Shown here in pieces: positions 10,154 to 21,984 of a stretch of 64,000 bases of DNA. Location: contig MU008158.1 in the NCBI GenBank assembly GCA_010909165.1, forward strand, positions 2,071,478 to 2,135,477, written 5' to 3'. This stretch comes from Anthoceros angustus. Lineage: Eukaryota > Streptophyta > Anthocerotopsida > Anthocerotales > Anthocerotaceae. Positions within the stretch are counted from its first letter, which is position 1; each line of letters begins with the position of its first letter. Under the pieces are notes generated by a model. It did not search any database. It saw nothing but the letters and a program-made list of their open reading frames with translations, and was not told where the DNA came from. The translations under genes and the position numbers were made by a program.

Positions 10154-11865
10154 ATGGCAGTGTCGGTGTCGGGGCCGTGGACTGTTCCAAGAGCAGCTTA
10201 CCCTGCGGAAGGAGCTACAGTACAAGCTGCTGCATGCAGCGGGGCAGTGTGCGCGGGAAGAGGTAGGCAGGCCTGCATTGCCGCCGCCAGCAGGAAATGC
10301 TCCCATTTGCGGCTATGGTGGGGCGAGTCGGGAGCGGGGTCTCGAGTAGTGAGCTACAATCGGTCTGGCAGACAGGGGTGCGTGGTTCCCAGGAGCCAGG
10401 CAGCAGCAGCGGAAGAGCTCACCGTCGACAATGCCACCGGTGATGCATTCATTGTCTTGAATGTGTTCGTTTGCCAGCGGCAAACAAACAGCTGACTCGT
10501 GTGCTTATGTGTTGTGCATTGCATCAGTTCTGGTAGTTGGTGGTGGCGGGTGCGGGCTGGAGACCTTGAAGTCTCTGGCAAAGGCAGGCTCATGGGTCAC
10601 TGCCTACCAGAGGCATGACAAGTACCGCAAAGACATCGAGGACCTTGGGGCAATGCTTGCCATCGGGGACGTTCTAGACAAAGACGCCATCGCCAAGGCT
10701 TTCAGGACTAACTCCTTCGACGCCGTGGTGTGCACCGTAGGTGTGGTGTGCTTGCTTGCTTCCTTCATCCATCCCTCCTGCACGATCTACACCACACAGC
10801 ACTGCGCGACGTGGTGCAACAACACTGACGGGCTGTGGATTTTCCGTGCGCAGGTGGAGGAACAAAGAACGTCCAGGTTGACAAGGTGAGGCTCATCGAT
10901 AGGGTTCTGCTAAAGCTCGTCCTTCCATCCATGTGCCTGCATCCTACCCGGACTCAGCCTTGTTGCCAAATGCCTTTCCAGGACGGTGCCATCAATCTGA
11001 TCGATGCTGCCAAGAAAGCGGGAGTGGAAAGGTTCATCCTGGTAACCCCCATATGTCACGACACCACCAACCAACCAAGAGCAATGAAGCCTCCCTGTCA
11101 GATGCTCTGTGCGGCCACACCACACCACTCACAATATTCCCGTGTCACCATTGCAGATCAGCAGCATCGGAGTTGGGAACAGCGCGGGTGCGGTGACACC
11201 ACAGGTGGATCCCGTCACTCACTTTGTGCCATTTGTGTGTCTCTGGATGCAACAACGGACCAGCATTCAATGCAAGCATGAGTCTTGCTCCTTTCTGTTG
11301 TGCAGACGTACCAAGTGCTGGAGCAAGTCCTGCTGGCCAAGGGGGAGGCTGAGGAGTATCTCAAACAAAGCGGCCTCAGGTGGACGATTCTCCGGCCTGG
11401 AGGACTCCTGAATGACGTGAGTACGATTCCCTCCTTTCAATCAGACAACATCACAACCCTCACTCCCTCACCAACCCACTTGTCCCTCACAGCCTGCCAC
11501 CGGACGTGGAATCCTGACGGAGGATACAACCATAGCCGGAGTCATCCCCCGCCCCGACGTGGCTTCCGTGGTAACTAATCCTGCCCTCACCAATCCCAAT
11601 CCTCCTCCTTTCTCGACCGTTAACCGCCCCTGCGAACCACCCGGTTGCTGTGTAGATCAAGCAAATCCTGTTCAACAAGGAAACCGAGTTGAAGACTTTC
11701 TCTCTCATCGACCGCGAAACTGTAAGCGAACCACCACTCGCTCCAGCGAACTGTGGTCGTTGTTCAAACTCCGTCCATCATGCATTCTAACTCGCACTCC
11801 TTTCTGTGCAGCTTCTTCCGCCAACGGCGACCCTGGACGGCATCAACATCTTCCCACTGGCCTGA
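10154..11865 (+). CDS. Atypical SDR, NAD(P)-binding Rossmann-fold protein, 9 exons, likely plastid
   Basis: Exons 10154-10439, 10528-10740, 10854-10885, 10982-11041, 11157-11204, 11306-11416, 11493-11570, 11656-11721 and 11812-11865 join in frame to 315 residues. The core has the order of an NmrA/YwnB-like atypical SDR (NAD(P)H-binding, PF13460 type): beta strand 'VLVVGGGGCG' near residue 96, 'GDVLDKDAIAKAF', 'FDAVVCTVGGG', 'INLIDAAKKAGVERFIL', 'ISSIGVGNS', 'EYLKQSGLRWTILRPGGL' and 'GILTEDTTIAGVIPRPDVA'. The first 95 residues are rich in Ala, Ser and Arg and probably include a chloroplast transit peptide. In the usual GxxGxxG motif the third Gly is Leu106, and no YxxxK catalytic pair is seen, so a cofactor-sensing or scaffold role is as likely as oxidoreductase activity. 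The substrate is unknown. The introns are short (76-144 bp). Confidence 0.85.
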
Positions 11866-12522
11866 AGGCTGAGGGCGTAGTAGTCCAGTGCCCAGTCCAG
11901 TCTAGACCTAAATAGTTGTGGAAGAAACCTACATGAATCCGGCAGGCCGAGCAGCGGTGAGACTGTGCGTTGCGTTACCATAACCACGGAACCAGCGCGA
12001 AATTTACTTCAAACCCCGCACACGCGAAGAGCCGAAGTCAGGACTTGCGCGGTTATCCAGTCAATAATTGCGGCGGAAGGCACCGGCACTGCAGCCCGCC
12101 CACCTCCCGAGGAGCCGGTCGGCCGGTGCGACCAGCGGCCCAGATTCCGCACCCGCGTTCATGTCGCGCCGTGGCCCGTAATTGCTCCAGGATCCGGGAT
12201 GCCGCGCCTGTGCCGCACCGGCACGTGGCGACCTGCCGCCGATTAACGAAGCCGCCGCGTGCCCATCTCTCGCCGAGATGCGCTCGCCTTCCACTGTATT
12301 TGAACCGGCTCGCCGCGATCTCGTTTTCTTCTCCTTCTTCTTTGTTTTGTTCCCTTCGCTGGCCCCGAATCACTCTCTGCGCTCTCCCTCGTGCATCCTC
12401 CCATTGCTGAGCGCTTCCTCGTTCTTCTCATCCTTGCATTCTGGTGGCACGAATTGCAATTCGGAAGCGAGCAATTGCTGTGACGGATCGTTTCAATCTT
12501 TCTCGGGGGCCTGGTTCGGTCC
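11866..12522. other. Spacer between SDR and GH31 genes
   Basis: No coding frame recognised. It holds the 3' end of the SDR gene and the upstream region of the GH31 gene, with a T/C-rich leader at about 12320-12440. Confidence 0.6.
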
Positions 12523-15500
12523 ATGGTCTCGGCAGCCCTGCGGCTAGCCGGACCAAAAGCCTTGGCGCGCTCTGCCCTCCGACCTAGGGCTGGCTCAAGA
12601 CGCTTGCTTGCGCCTCCTTCTTGCTGCTCTTCTTCTGGTGTTGCTGCCGTTGCCGGATTGGCGTCCAAGTTGAAGGTGAAGCCTCCTGCTGCGGCTCCTG
12701 CTTCTGGAGTGAGGATCCTGAGGGGGAGCGGGAGGCGAGGAAGCTTTCGGGAAAGTGCGGCGCTTGCTGTGCGGGAGGCGGAGGAGGTCGCCATGGTGAA
12801 GCGCGGGGCGGGGGCCATGGCGTGGCGGCCTATCCTCGGGGCCGCCATCTTCCGCTTCGACGTGAGCGAGGCGGCGATGAAGGAGGCGAGCCCGTCGCCT
12901 CCTTCGAGCGTCAGGCGGAGGAGGCGTTTCTTGTGGAGGGAGGGGAGCGGGGCCGGAGGACCCGCTGTACGTGCCGGTGTGGAAGGAGGAGCACGGGCAG
13001 CAGACGGTGGCCGTGGAGGTGCCGGCGGGGAGCTCCTTCTACGGACGGGGAGGTGAGCGGGGGCTGGAGCGGAGCGGGAAGCGGGTGGTGACATGGAACA
13101 CGGACGCGTGGGGGTACGGGGCGGGGACCAGCTCGCTGTACCAGTCCCACCTGGGTGTTCGCAGTGTTCCCCAGCGGGGAGGTGTTCGGGGTGCTCGCGG
13201 ATACCAGCCTGCGGCTGGAGATCGATCTGAAGAAGCCCGGGGTGGTGAGGTTCAAGGGCGCGCCCGATGCGCCTCCCTTCCCCGTCATCACCTTCGGGCC
13301 GTACGCCCGGCCCGAGATGCTGTGCGCGGCCCTGGCGCGGGCCGTGGGCACGGCGGCCATGCCCCCCAAGTGGACGCTCGGGTTTCACCAGTGCAGGTGG
13401 AGCTACGACTCGGCGGAGCGGGTACGGGAGGTGGCCAGCACGTTCCGCGCCAAGAGCATCCCCTGCGATGTGCTCTGGATGGACATCGACTACATGGACG
13501 GATTCCGCTGCTTCACCTTCGACCCCGCCACATTCCCGGATCCCAAGGGCCTGTCAGACCATCTCCACGGGGAGGGCTTCCGGGGTGTGTGGATGCTGGA
13601 CCCCGGGATCAAGCAGGAGGCCGGGTATGGAATTCACGACTCGGGCTCCGCGGCGGACGCCTGGATCCACACCAAGAACGGGAAGCCGTACGTGGGGAAT
13701 GTGTGGCCGGGGCCGTGCTTGTTCCCGGACTTCACCATTGGCAGGGCGCGGGCCTGGTGGGCTGAGAATGTGAGGAAGTTCTGTGATGCGGGCGTGGACG
13801 GGATCTGGAATGACATGAACGAGCCTGCCGTGTTCAACACTGTGTCCAAGACCATGCCGCTCACCAACATCCATAGGGGAGACGCGGAGCTGGGAGGGAA
13901 GCAGAGCCATGCCTTCTACCACAATGCGTACGGGACGCTCATGGCGAGATCCACCTATGAGGGGATGCTGCTGGCGAATCCGGGGAAGCGCCCGTTTGTG
14001 CTCACCCGGGCGTGCCTCATTGGGAGCCAGAGGTACGCGGCGACCTGGACGGGGGATAATGTCTCCACCTGGGAGCATCTGCACATGAGCGTGCCCATGG
14101 CGCTCAATTTGGGGCTCAGCGGGCAGCCGCTGGTGGGGCCTGACATCGGGGGCTTTTCGGGGGACGCCACGCCCAGGATGTTCGCAAGGTGGATGGGGGT
14201 GGGCTCGCTGCTGCCCTTCTGCCGCGCGCACTCGGAGAAAGGAACCTCGGATCATGAGCCATGGAGCTTCGGGAAGGAGGTGGAGGATCTGTGCAGGCTG
14301 GCGCTGGAGAGGCGGTACCGCCTCCTCCCGCATCTCTACACCCTCATGTACCAGGCGCACCGGACGGGAGTCCCGGCCATGACCCCGCTCTTCTTCGCGG
14401 ACCCCAAGGACCCCAGGTTGCGGGAAGTGGACGACGCCTTCCTGCTGGGTTCTCTTCTGGTGTCCGCAAACACGAGTCTCAAGAGGAAGTTTGACCCTGC
14501 TTCGGTGCTTCTGCCCGATGGGATTTGGCGATGGTTCGATTTCCAGGACCAGCACGCGGATCTCCCGTTGCTGCATCTCAGAGGCGGGAGCATTGTGCCC
14601 ACGGGGGCTGTTATCCAGAATGTGGGCCAGGCGCGGGAGACGGACGCTGTCGTGCTGCTGGTGGCGCTGGACGAGAGGGGGAGTGCGGAGGGGACGCTGT
14701 TTGAGGACGATGGGGATGGGTTTGGGTACAAGGCGGGGGATTATCTGCTGACGCGGTACCAGGCCAGGTACGCTCAAGCCAGGAACGGGGTTCCTGAGGC
14801 CGCCGTGGTGGTGAGTGTGGGGGAGTGTGAGGGGCGGAGGAAGAGGCCGGAGCGGGTGTTGAAGGTGCGGCTGCTTGTGGACGATGGGGTTTTTGTGGAG
14901 GCGGAGGGGAGGGATGGGGAGGAGGTGTTGGTGAAGCTGCCTGCGGCGGAGGAGATTGCGCAGATGGTGGCGGGTAGCAGGAGGAGGCTGCAGGCGCTGG
15001 TGGAGGAGGAGGCGGTGCACGACGCCGGGGCGGACCACCTTCTGGAAGAGGAGGCTGAGGAGGAGGAGCAGAGGAAGATACTTGTGGATCTAGTGCGAGG
15101 AGACTGGGCCCTGAAGGTGGTGCCGGGGATTGGCGGGAGGATCACTTCCATGGTGCACCTTCCCAGCAAGCACGAGTGGCTGTGGAGCAGAGTCGATTTC
15201 GGGGGGTATGAGGAATATAGCGGGGTGGAGTATCGATCTGCGGGATGCACGGAGTTTTACCACATTGTGGACAAGGAACAAGACAACACCCTGTGCATGG
15301 AAGGGGATATCGGAGGGGGCCTTGTAGTAGCCCGTCGCATTGGGCTGTCAGGGGACGTGGCCCCGGCCCCCGGCCTTTCCGACAATGCCATCCAAATCTG
15401 CTCCAGGATCGAAGCCAGGTCTGTGGGGGCGGGCTCAGGAGGGTTCTCCAGGCTGGTGTGCCTGCGGGTGCATCCGACTTTCAACCTCAACGACCCAACC

Positions 15501-15875
15501 GCGTCCGTCGTCAGGTTTACAGCCATCGACGGGAGCATGCATGAGATCAGGTCGGAGGCTGAAGACACCACCTTGCAGGGGGACAGCCGGCCCAACGGAG
15601 TGTGGAGCTTGATCGACACGGAAACCGGCCTGGCTGTGGTGAACACTTTTCAGGTGGATGAGGTGGCCACGTGCTTCATCCACTGGGGCCCGGGCTGCTG
15701 CAACCTGGAGCTCTGGTCGGAGGAAAGGCCTGTTTCGGGAGACACTCCCATTCAGATCAGCCATGAGTACCGCTTCACCAACATCTATGACGAGATCGTC
15801 GATCAGCTGCCCGAGATCCCGGTCGACTCCCTTCTCAGATTGGAGCAGGTGAATGACATTACAGTTTATGCTTGA
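12523..15875 (+). CDS. HGL1: GH31 alpha-glucosidase, heteroglycan glucosidase 1-like, with three frame breaks
   Basis: The region encodes one plant GH31 enzyme closest in layout to Arabidopsis heteroglycan glucosidase 1. Frames join as 12523-~12903, ~12903-~12950, ~12950-~13150 and 13155-15875. Breaks one and two each fit one missing base. Break three lies at 13148-13151, where the conserved His-Pro-Trp reads as if two C's were lost. From 13155 on, 906 residues are uninterrupted. The catalytic nucleophile is the Asp at 13812-13814 in 'GIWNDMNEPAVF', and the acid/base is the Asp at 14055-14057 in 'WTGDN'. Active-site blocks 'WMDIDYMDGFRCFTFD', 'GPDIGGFSGDATPR' and 'FCRAHSEKG' are intact. The C-terminal region continues to 'RSVGAGSGGFSRLVCLRVHP', as in HGL1. 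A basic 100-residue N-terminal extension precedes 'MAWRPILGAAIFRFD' and could be a targeting peptide. The likely role is cleavage of alpha-glucosyl links in heteroglycans. There are no introns, unlike most neighbours, so a retrocopy or pseudogene is possible, but consensus error in base runs is simpler. Confidence 0.85.
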
Positions 15876-16676
15876 GCTGTGTGTGTCCCTTCTGTGGAGC
15901 CATTCAATCAAATGGCTCCTCTGAAATGTCCTCAAAATCTCTTCGGCGAGGAGTCTCAAGACTTCTCTCAACCAGTGTACAGATTGTATTGAGACCTATT
16001 ACAAAAAATCCATTATTCTATCCAGATCCACCTACACAAGTGCCAGGGCAGTATACAGGGTTCGTAAATTCATTCGTTCCCATCCTCGTCCACCACTCTT
16101 GAATTAAAAATCCTCACACTTTCTCATCCATATGTCAAGATTCCTATTGGGATAACTCACTACATACTACAACAGACTTCACCTACACTTGATACACATA
16201 TTTCGACCAACTTGTCCTCATTATTGTGGAATCCTCACACTGATGGGCACCAGGAACCTTCAGTGAGCTGCAGAAGCTGTGAAGAAGACAAAACTGAGGA
16301 GGGGCTGAACCAGCGGACTACACCAGTTGCTGCATCGGTGAGTCGCTGGTGTGAATGATCTAGGTCCCTAGCCCTGCACCATGTGAGTTTTCGATGTGCG
16401 TGATATTGGCCAGAGTACTCCGGACCCCGCTTCTTTTATCGACGCGACTTTGTGCCCACTACTCTTCAAATTCGCCTGGCTGGTCATCCATGCCACATCC
16501 TCCATTGCACCTGAATCCTTGGGCCAATATGACGCAGAATTAGCTTTTCTTCACAACACAAGTCCACACCTATGGATCAGATCCTTGATCTCTTTCACAC
16601 GAATCTTCCCTCCCTTTTGCACTTTAAGTCAGCCGATCACCCCTGCGAGCTGTTGATACTTATGAGCAATATCTAC
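15876..16676. other. Convergent spacer between GH31 and RBMX2-like genes
   Basis: No gene recognised. The two genes end towards each other here, so both 3' untranslated regions lie in this stretch. Confidence 0.6.
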
Positions 16677-18236
16677 TCAATCAGATCCCTGATCTCTTTC
16701 CACCACGGATCCTCCCTCTCCCGTCCACCTATGTTGACCTCCTGTCCTGCCAGCTCTCGATCTGTTTGAGCCATATCCATGGTCATTGTCCTCATCCCCC
16801 TTCGAATCATCCCTGGGTCTCTTCGAGACATATTTGGATCTCCTCCCATCGTCATCATTTGATTCATCACCATCAACCCCCTTGTCGTTCCCATCTTGCC
16901 CTCTACTGTTTTCAAATCTGCCATTCGCAGAACCTTGTCCTCTCCTCCCATTCTCGTCTCTCACATCATCATCCTTCTTTGCCTTGCAATTGTCAGACCC
17001 CCTCCCGCGCCTGTCATCACCAATCCTTCCATCATCAGACCCCCTCCCGCGCCTGTCATCACCAGCCCTTCCATCATCTCGCCTTGCATTTCTGCGCCTG
17101 TCATCACCCGCCCTTCCATCATCATCTCGCCTTGGATTCGACCCTCTTGCTGCTCTGTCTTCATATTGAGATCTCCCATTGTTATCGAATCGTGACCTCC
17201 GACTTTCAAAGTCCCTCACCCTCTGATCATCATGCCGTCTCCTCCTATCACCATCTGTCGGTCTTGCATTGTCAGATCGATCAGATGCTCTGCCTGGCTC
17301 ATAGCGGTCATGACCCCACCTTGGACCATCAGCTCCACGGTCCCCCTTGGATCCACCAGCCCCAGGACCCCACCCTGTGTTTGCATTTCTCTGGAAAAGC
17401 ACAAACACAAACACTTTCAGCAGCAAGCTTAAGACCGACACTGAACTCAGCTACCATGGAACCTGTGGGAAGAGCACTACCTGTTCATCATGAGAGAATC
17501 TACAAGACGAACCACGAGTGCATTCTCCTCGCTGGAAGTTGTAACAGACTCCACGCTCTTCCCTCTTCTTCTGCTCCTCTTCTTCGTCCTCCTGTACTTT
17601 CCTCTTATAGTCAAGAACATGATCAACCTTCAAGATTCGTCCCAGGACTTTAGCGCCATTCAAATTATCTGCCAACAAAAGAAGGCCCACCACACCATCC
17701 ATGTTCAGACCATCCATGTTCGGAACACGGCAAGGCAATAGAACCCGATCAATAAACTATCAGGATATCGTACATCAAGAGAAAACTCTTGCACATCCTC
17801 ATGCAGAGTAGGAACAAGGGTGGCTCACCAACTGCGAGCACGGTGCTCCTCTGATCTTCATACGCAACAAACGCGTACCCCTTTGACTTCCCAGTTCCTT
17901 TGTCCCTGACAAGATTGAGATCCACAATCTCTCCGTACCTATCACAAAGCGAAAATTAGGTCAACAGCCTGCAGCAGCAGCTTCTTCAACCAGACCTCAG
18001 CAAAGGCTCTCCAAAACATCACAAAACACGACCAGTAGGACTAGGAAGGGAAGAAACACATACTGAGCGAAAACAGAAAGGACGTCACCCTCCGTGAGGT
18101 CGAAAGGCAGTCCTCCTGTAAAGATGTAAGCTGAATTTTTGTATCTGGCGTGCCAAGACCCGTCGTCAGAAACGCCCGCCGCGGTCTCCCTGGCAGTGAT
18201 CTTCTGCAGGTTCTTCACCTGCGTCAGCGGATTCAT
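16677..18236 (-). CDS. RRM plus CCCH zinc-finger protein, RBMX2/Ist3-like, 4 exons
   Basis: Minus-strand exons 18236-18064, 17938-17829, 17668-17481 and 17390-16677 join in frame to 394 residues. An RRM spans about 36-114, with RNP2 'YIFTGGLP' (37-44) and RNP1 'KGYAFVAY' (77-84), followed by 'EDQRSTVLAV' and 'GRILKVDHVLDYK', typical of RBMX2/Ist3. A CCCH finger follows (Cys136, Cys144, Cys150, His154; C-x7-C-x5-C-x3-H), as in the plant AtC3H25 type. The remaining 237 residues are low-complexity Arg/Asp/Gly with near-repeats of 'DDGRAGDDRRGRGS'. Family knowledge: Ist3/RBMX2 is the RRM subunit of the RES complex that helps pre-mRNA retention and splicing in the nucleus. Intron 1 begins GTATGT, which together with the phase fixed the exon 1 end. 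The end of the last exon is set by the first stop and could change if a further intron exists. Confidence 0.87.
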
Positions 18237-18630
18237 GCCGTTCCTTTCGTCTCACTAGACACAGTGCTGAAATTTTGATACGAACAACGAAACACGATCC
18301 AAGGCGACCTTTGGGGACCGGGTTGTTACGTAAAGGTCTGCCCAGCACGTATACCACCTACATGTCGATGGAATAAATACATACACATCAACAAGTAGGT
18401 AGAGCTACATATGTACTCCCAAAACGTAACTCAAGTGTATAAGGAGAGCAACCAGGGTTGGGCTGAGCGTACCGTGCGGTCAGGCAGCTTCGTGTCCTTG
18501 CCAAGGCTCTCATCAGGTGGCCTGGTGTCCTTGGTGTCCTTGCCAAGCCTCAGCTGGTGCTGGTGTCCTTGTTCGCTCGCCTCTAGACGGCATTTGGATC
18601 TGAAGTGCTGCTGCAGCGCCCTGATCTTTG
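18237..18630. promoter_or_regulatory. Divergent spacer between RBMX2-like and VHA-H genes
   Basis: The start codons are 394 bp apart on opposite strands. The VHA-H side carries near-repeats of TGTCCTTG(CC/GT) at about 18489-18570. A shared promoter is inferred from spacing; no TATA box is convincing. Confidence 0.5.
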
Positions 18631-20850
18631 ATGTCTCCCACTGCCACCACCGCGGACGTGCTCAAGCGGGACATACCATGGGAGACATACATGACCGCCA
18701 AGCTCATCAACAGCACAGATCTGCAGCTCCTGCGACGCTACGATAGGAGACCAGAGAGTGTACAAGCGGCGCTGCTGGATGAGGTGCGGGAGGGACGGAG
18801 TAGGACGTGCTGAATTTCGCATTCTACCTTTTTTGTGTGCTTGTGGATCGTCATTTTATGTTTCCTTGTTCGCAGAATGGGCCGGCCTACATGCGTGTTT
18901 TCCTCAGTCTCGTGCGGAACATAAGTAAGGAGGAGACCGTGGAGTACGTTCTGGCCGTCATTGATGAGTTGCTGTCAGGTGACAATTACCGTGTCTTTTT
19001 CTGCGGGTCTGGAAGCTGGATTGGTGCTAAATCCCCGCTGCGCATTTCTCTGAAGAATGCCTGAGAGGCTGGACGTCTGTGCAGCCAATCCAAAGCGTGC
19101 CAGATTGTTTCACAGTCAGGAGTTTGAGAATGAGGACGTCTATCAGCCATTTTCAAGGTGCGGAACCGCAGTGTTGTGTAAACCATCATGCTTGCAATAA
19201 CATACTCTAGCTGGATCATCGTGTCGTAGACCCAAGCTCCTCACTGTGAGACATCATGCCTGGGATGTTTGATTTGTGCAGGTTGTTGTCTAAGAACAAT
19301 TGGTTTATGGAAGAGAAAGCCTCCAAAATATTGACGGTGGCTATCAGGTGAGCTTCACGCCTGGCATGTTTCATCTCCACACTTTCACAAGGCCTCAAAA
19401 TCTGGAGAACACTGACTTTGTGTCATGTAATCCAGCTCAAGACCCAGAGATGATACAAGTACGAAGACCAAGCATTTGCAAGATGTCATTCAGAGTGTTG
19501 TGAACTGGCTCTGCGCTCAGGTAAGTAGCAATGCGACTGATTAATGTTGGATAATTTTTATCAATGTGACTGGTGCTTGCACGGTTTCTCATCAGCCGTT
19601 GATGTGTTTGATGGTTGTTGTTTTCTGTGCGTAGTTGCGGCACCCCTCCCACCCAACACGAGCGATACCTACTGCTGTTAGCTGCCTGGCTGCTCTTCTA
19701 CGAGAGCCAGGAATAAGGACTTTGTTTGTTCAGTCAGATGGCGTCAAGCTTATAGCCCCACTCATCTCACCTGCTTCTTCTCAGCAATACATACAGGTAC
19801 ACAATGAATGCCCGGCCCACCAGGGTATTGCTTCGACCGAATGCAGCAAGAGTCGAAACGTATAGGTTGGGTTTTTTTTTTTTGTGTCTAATTAGTTGCT
19901 GGCTACTTTTTGGATCTCTACGCAGCTCTTGTACGAGGCAACTCTGTGTATGTGGCTACTATCATATCATGATGATGCAGTCGAAACCATTACAAACACG
20001 CGTGCAATACCTCGTTTGGTGGAAGTGGTTAGAACAACGTCCAAAGAAAAGGTGCTCAGTAGTTGACTCTAGAATTAGGGCTGTTGGCGTGTGAGAGAAC
20101 ATTGGCTGACCATCCGCACATCGTTGCAGGTGGTACGAGTGGCGATTCTCACCCTAAAAAACTTGGTCACCAGGCAAAATCTTGCAGCTGATATGGTGGA
20201 GGCTGGCCTTGATAAAGCTATTTACAACCTGAGACAGTTGGCATGGAGTGACGAGGTTCTGTCAAGGTTCTTGGTCCATTGAAATGGTCTTCCTCTCACC
20301 TCGTCTGACAGTGCTCGTGGAATTCACAGGACCTGACTCAAGCTCTGGATGCACTAGAGACTTCTCTGAAAGACAGCATCAAACAATTGAGCTCCTTTGA
20401 GAAGTACAAACAGGAAGTTCTTTCAGGAAACCTGGACTGGACTCCCATGCACAAAGATGCCTTGTTTTGGAAGGAGAATATACATAAATTTGAGGAAAAT
20501 GATTATCAGGTATGTGTGGCAGTTCAATTGTGTTTTTGGCCCCCTTGTGGTGTTTGATTCCTTCTCGCTATAGAATGGAACTTACCAACCTTCCTGTGTG
20601 GCAGATTTTGCGTATCCTTGTAACTATTCTTGACACTTCAAGGGATCCCAAGACTCTTGCCGTTGCATGCCATGATCTTTCCAGCTTCATCCAGAATCAC
20701 CCAGCTGGGCGTGGCATTTTACAGGATCTGCGGGTCAAGGACCGTGTTATGAAGCTCATGGGTCACGAAAACTCAGAAGTTGCTAGGGAGGCTCTCCTTT
20801 GTGTGCAGAAGATCCTTCTGAGTGCAAAATATCTGTCTTACATCCAGTGA
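18631..20850 (+). CDS. VHA-H: V-type proton ATPase subunit H, 10 exons
   Basis: Exons 18631-18783, 18876-18978, 19085-19157, 19282-19347, 19436-19520, 19635-19796, 19926-20051, 20130-20255, 20330-20509 and 20605-20850 join with consistent phases to 439 residues, close to the roughly 440 of plant VHA-H. Recognisable blocks are '[13 protein letters not shown]', '[16 protein letters not shown]', '[20 protein letters not shown]', '[19 protein letters not shown]', '[17 protein letters not shown]' and '[19 protein letters not shown]'. The subunit is a HEAT/armadillo-repeat protein of the peripheral V1 sector that couples ATP hydrolysis to proton pumping at vacuole and Golgi membranes and silences free V1. 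The gene looks intact and functional. It is the last host gene before the repeat island. Confidence 0.96.
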
Positions 20851-21984
20851 CATTAGTTTTGCGTTCTTCGTTGTTACCATTTTCATAGTGTGCTTAAATG
20901 TTAAGGATGGTAACCGATCCACACCTCTCATCAAGAACACATCAAATGTGTGTGTTGGATTTGGTCATTGTGGGTAGGATGGTGGTTGGTGGCTGGGAGG
21001 GATGGTCTGGTATGGAACCAGGTCTACCTATAGCAGGAGGACAGGTAGTTCCGATGCAGATCTGAGGACAGGCCCCAAGCCTAGCACTGGGGGATGCATT
21101 GGACGATGCAGCACTATTGCAGTGAAAGGATGGACAAGTGTTAGACGACCAGCTTCTGTGTACCCCATTATGCAGACAAGTACAGAGTCAGGAAGGATTA
21201 TACACATGACATTGTTACAGTAAGGTATGCATCTACAGTGGAAACAGCGTTGGCATTGAGGATATCGCCAAGCAGCCACCGTTGTTGCGAATTTAATCCC
21301 AGAATTAGTCTATTAGGACGAGAACTTGCGAAAACAACTAGCGACTTTTCGGGAAAGCACAGCATGCATTAGTCTATCAAGGGTGTCCCGTTGTTGATCA
21401 GCTGCTTTCCTCCTGATGTTTAAGTCAAGGCACACCTGTTAGAAATATCTTTCACTGCCGGTGGGAGGCCTCAACTATAGTCAGAAAAGCCGCGTTCAGA
21501 CTTGTTCATGGTCCCTTCAATCTTTATCACCTGTATCAGTTTTGCACTTTTGAAGATAAAATGCACTCCTTTTATTACATGCCTATTTAAATTGTTAAGA
21601 TATGCCTTACCCGAGGTGTAGTTGAACAGGGTAAATCCGAAATAATTATTATTTGAAAACAAATAAGGTTCAATATAAATATTTATATTTTTAAACTTTC
21701 AAAATTTATAAAAAAAATTTATTAAATTTCAATATTTATTAGAATACATAGGTATCTATATAGAATTAATAAATAAGTATAGAGCTCCCCTAAATAGGCC
21801 CTAATTTTCTACACAAACTCTAGTTTCCTTGTTTTCAGCATCTTAAATTTATGAATTTTTATATATTGGGCATTTTAAGTATAATAATTTCTGGATTTTC
21901 AATTTTTACTAATTTTAATTAATTAAATCCAACTCACCCTTTGGGGTACGGTATCTAAATTCCATCAATTAACCCGGAATGCCT
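20851..21984. other. 3' region of VHA-H and AT-rich flank
   Basis: No gene recognised. From about 21480 the sequence becomes strongly AT-rich, marking the edge of the repeat island. Confidence 0.6.

Noticed and set aside
12243-13388. 381-residue open frame on the minus strand
   Set aside because: Antisense to the GH31 5' part and leader; Pro/Ala/Arg-rich composition typical of a GC-rich shadow frame.
13554-15038. 494-residue open frame on the minus strand
   Set aside because: Antisense to the conserved GH31 coding region; its length follows from GC-rich codons, and the sequence is low-complexity Arg/His/Pro-rich with no family resemblance.
18060-18063. Donor at 18059 (TAT|GTG) for intron 1 of the RBMX2-like gene
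   Set aside because: It would put exon 2 out of frame; CA|GTATGT at 18063 restores 'AQYGEIV'.
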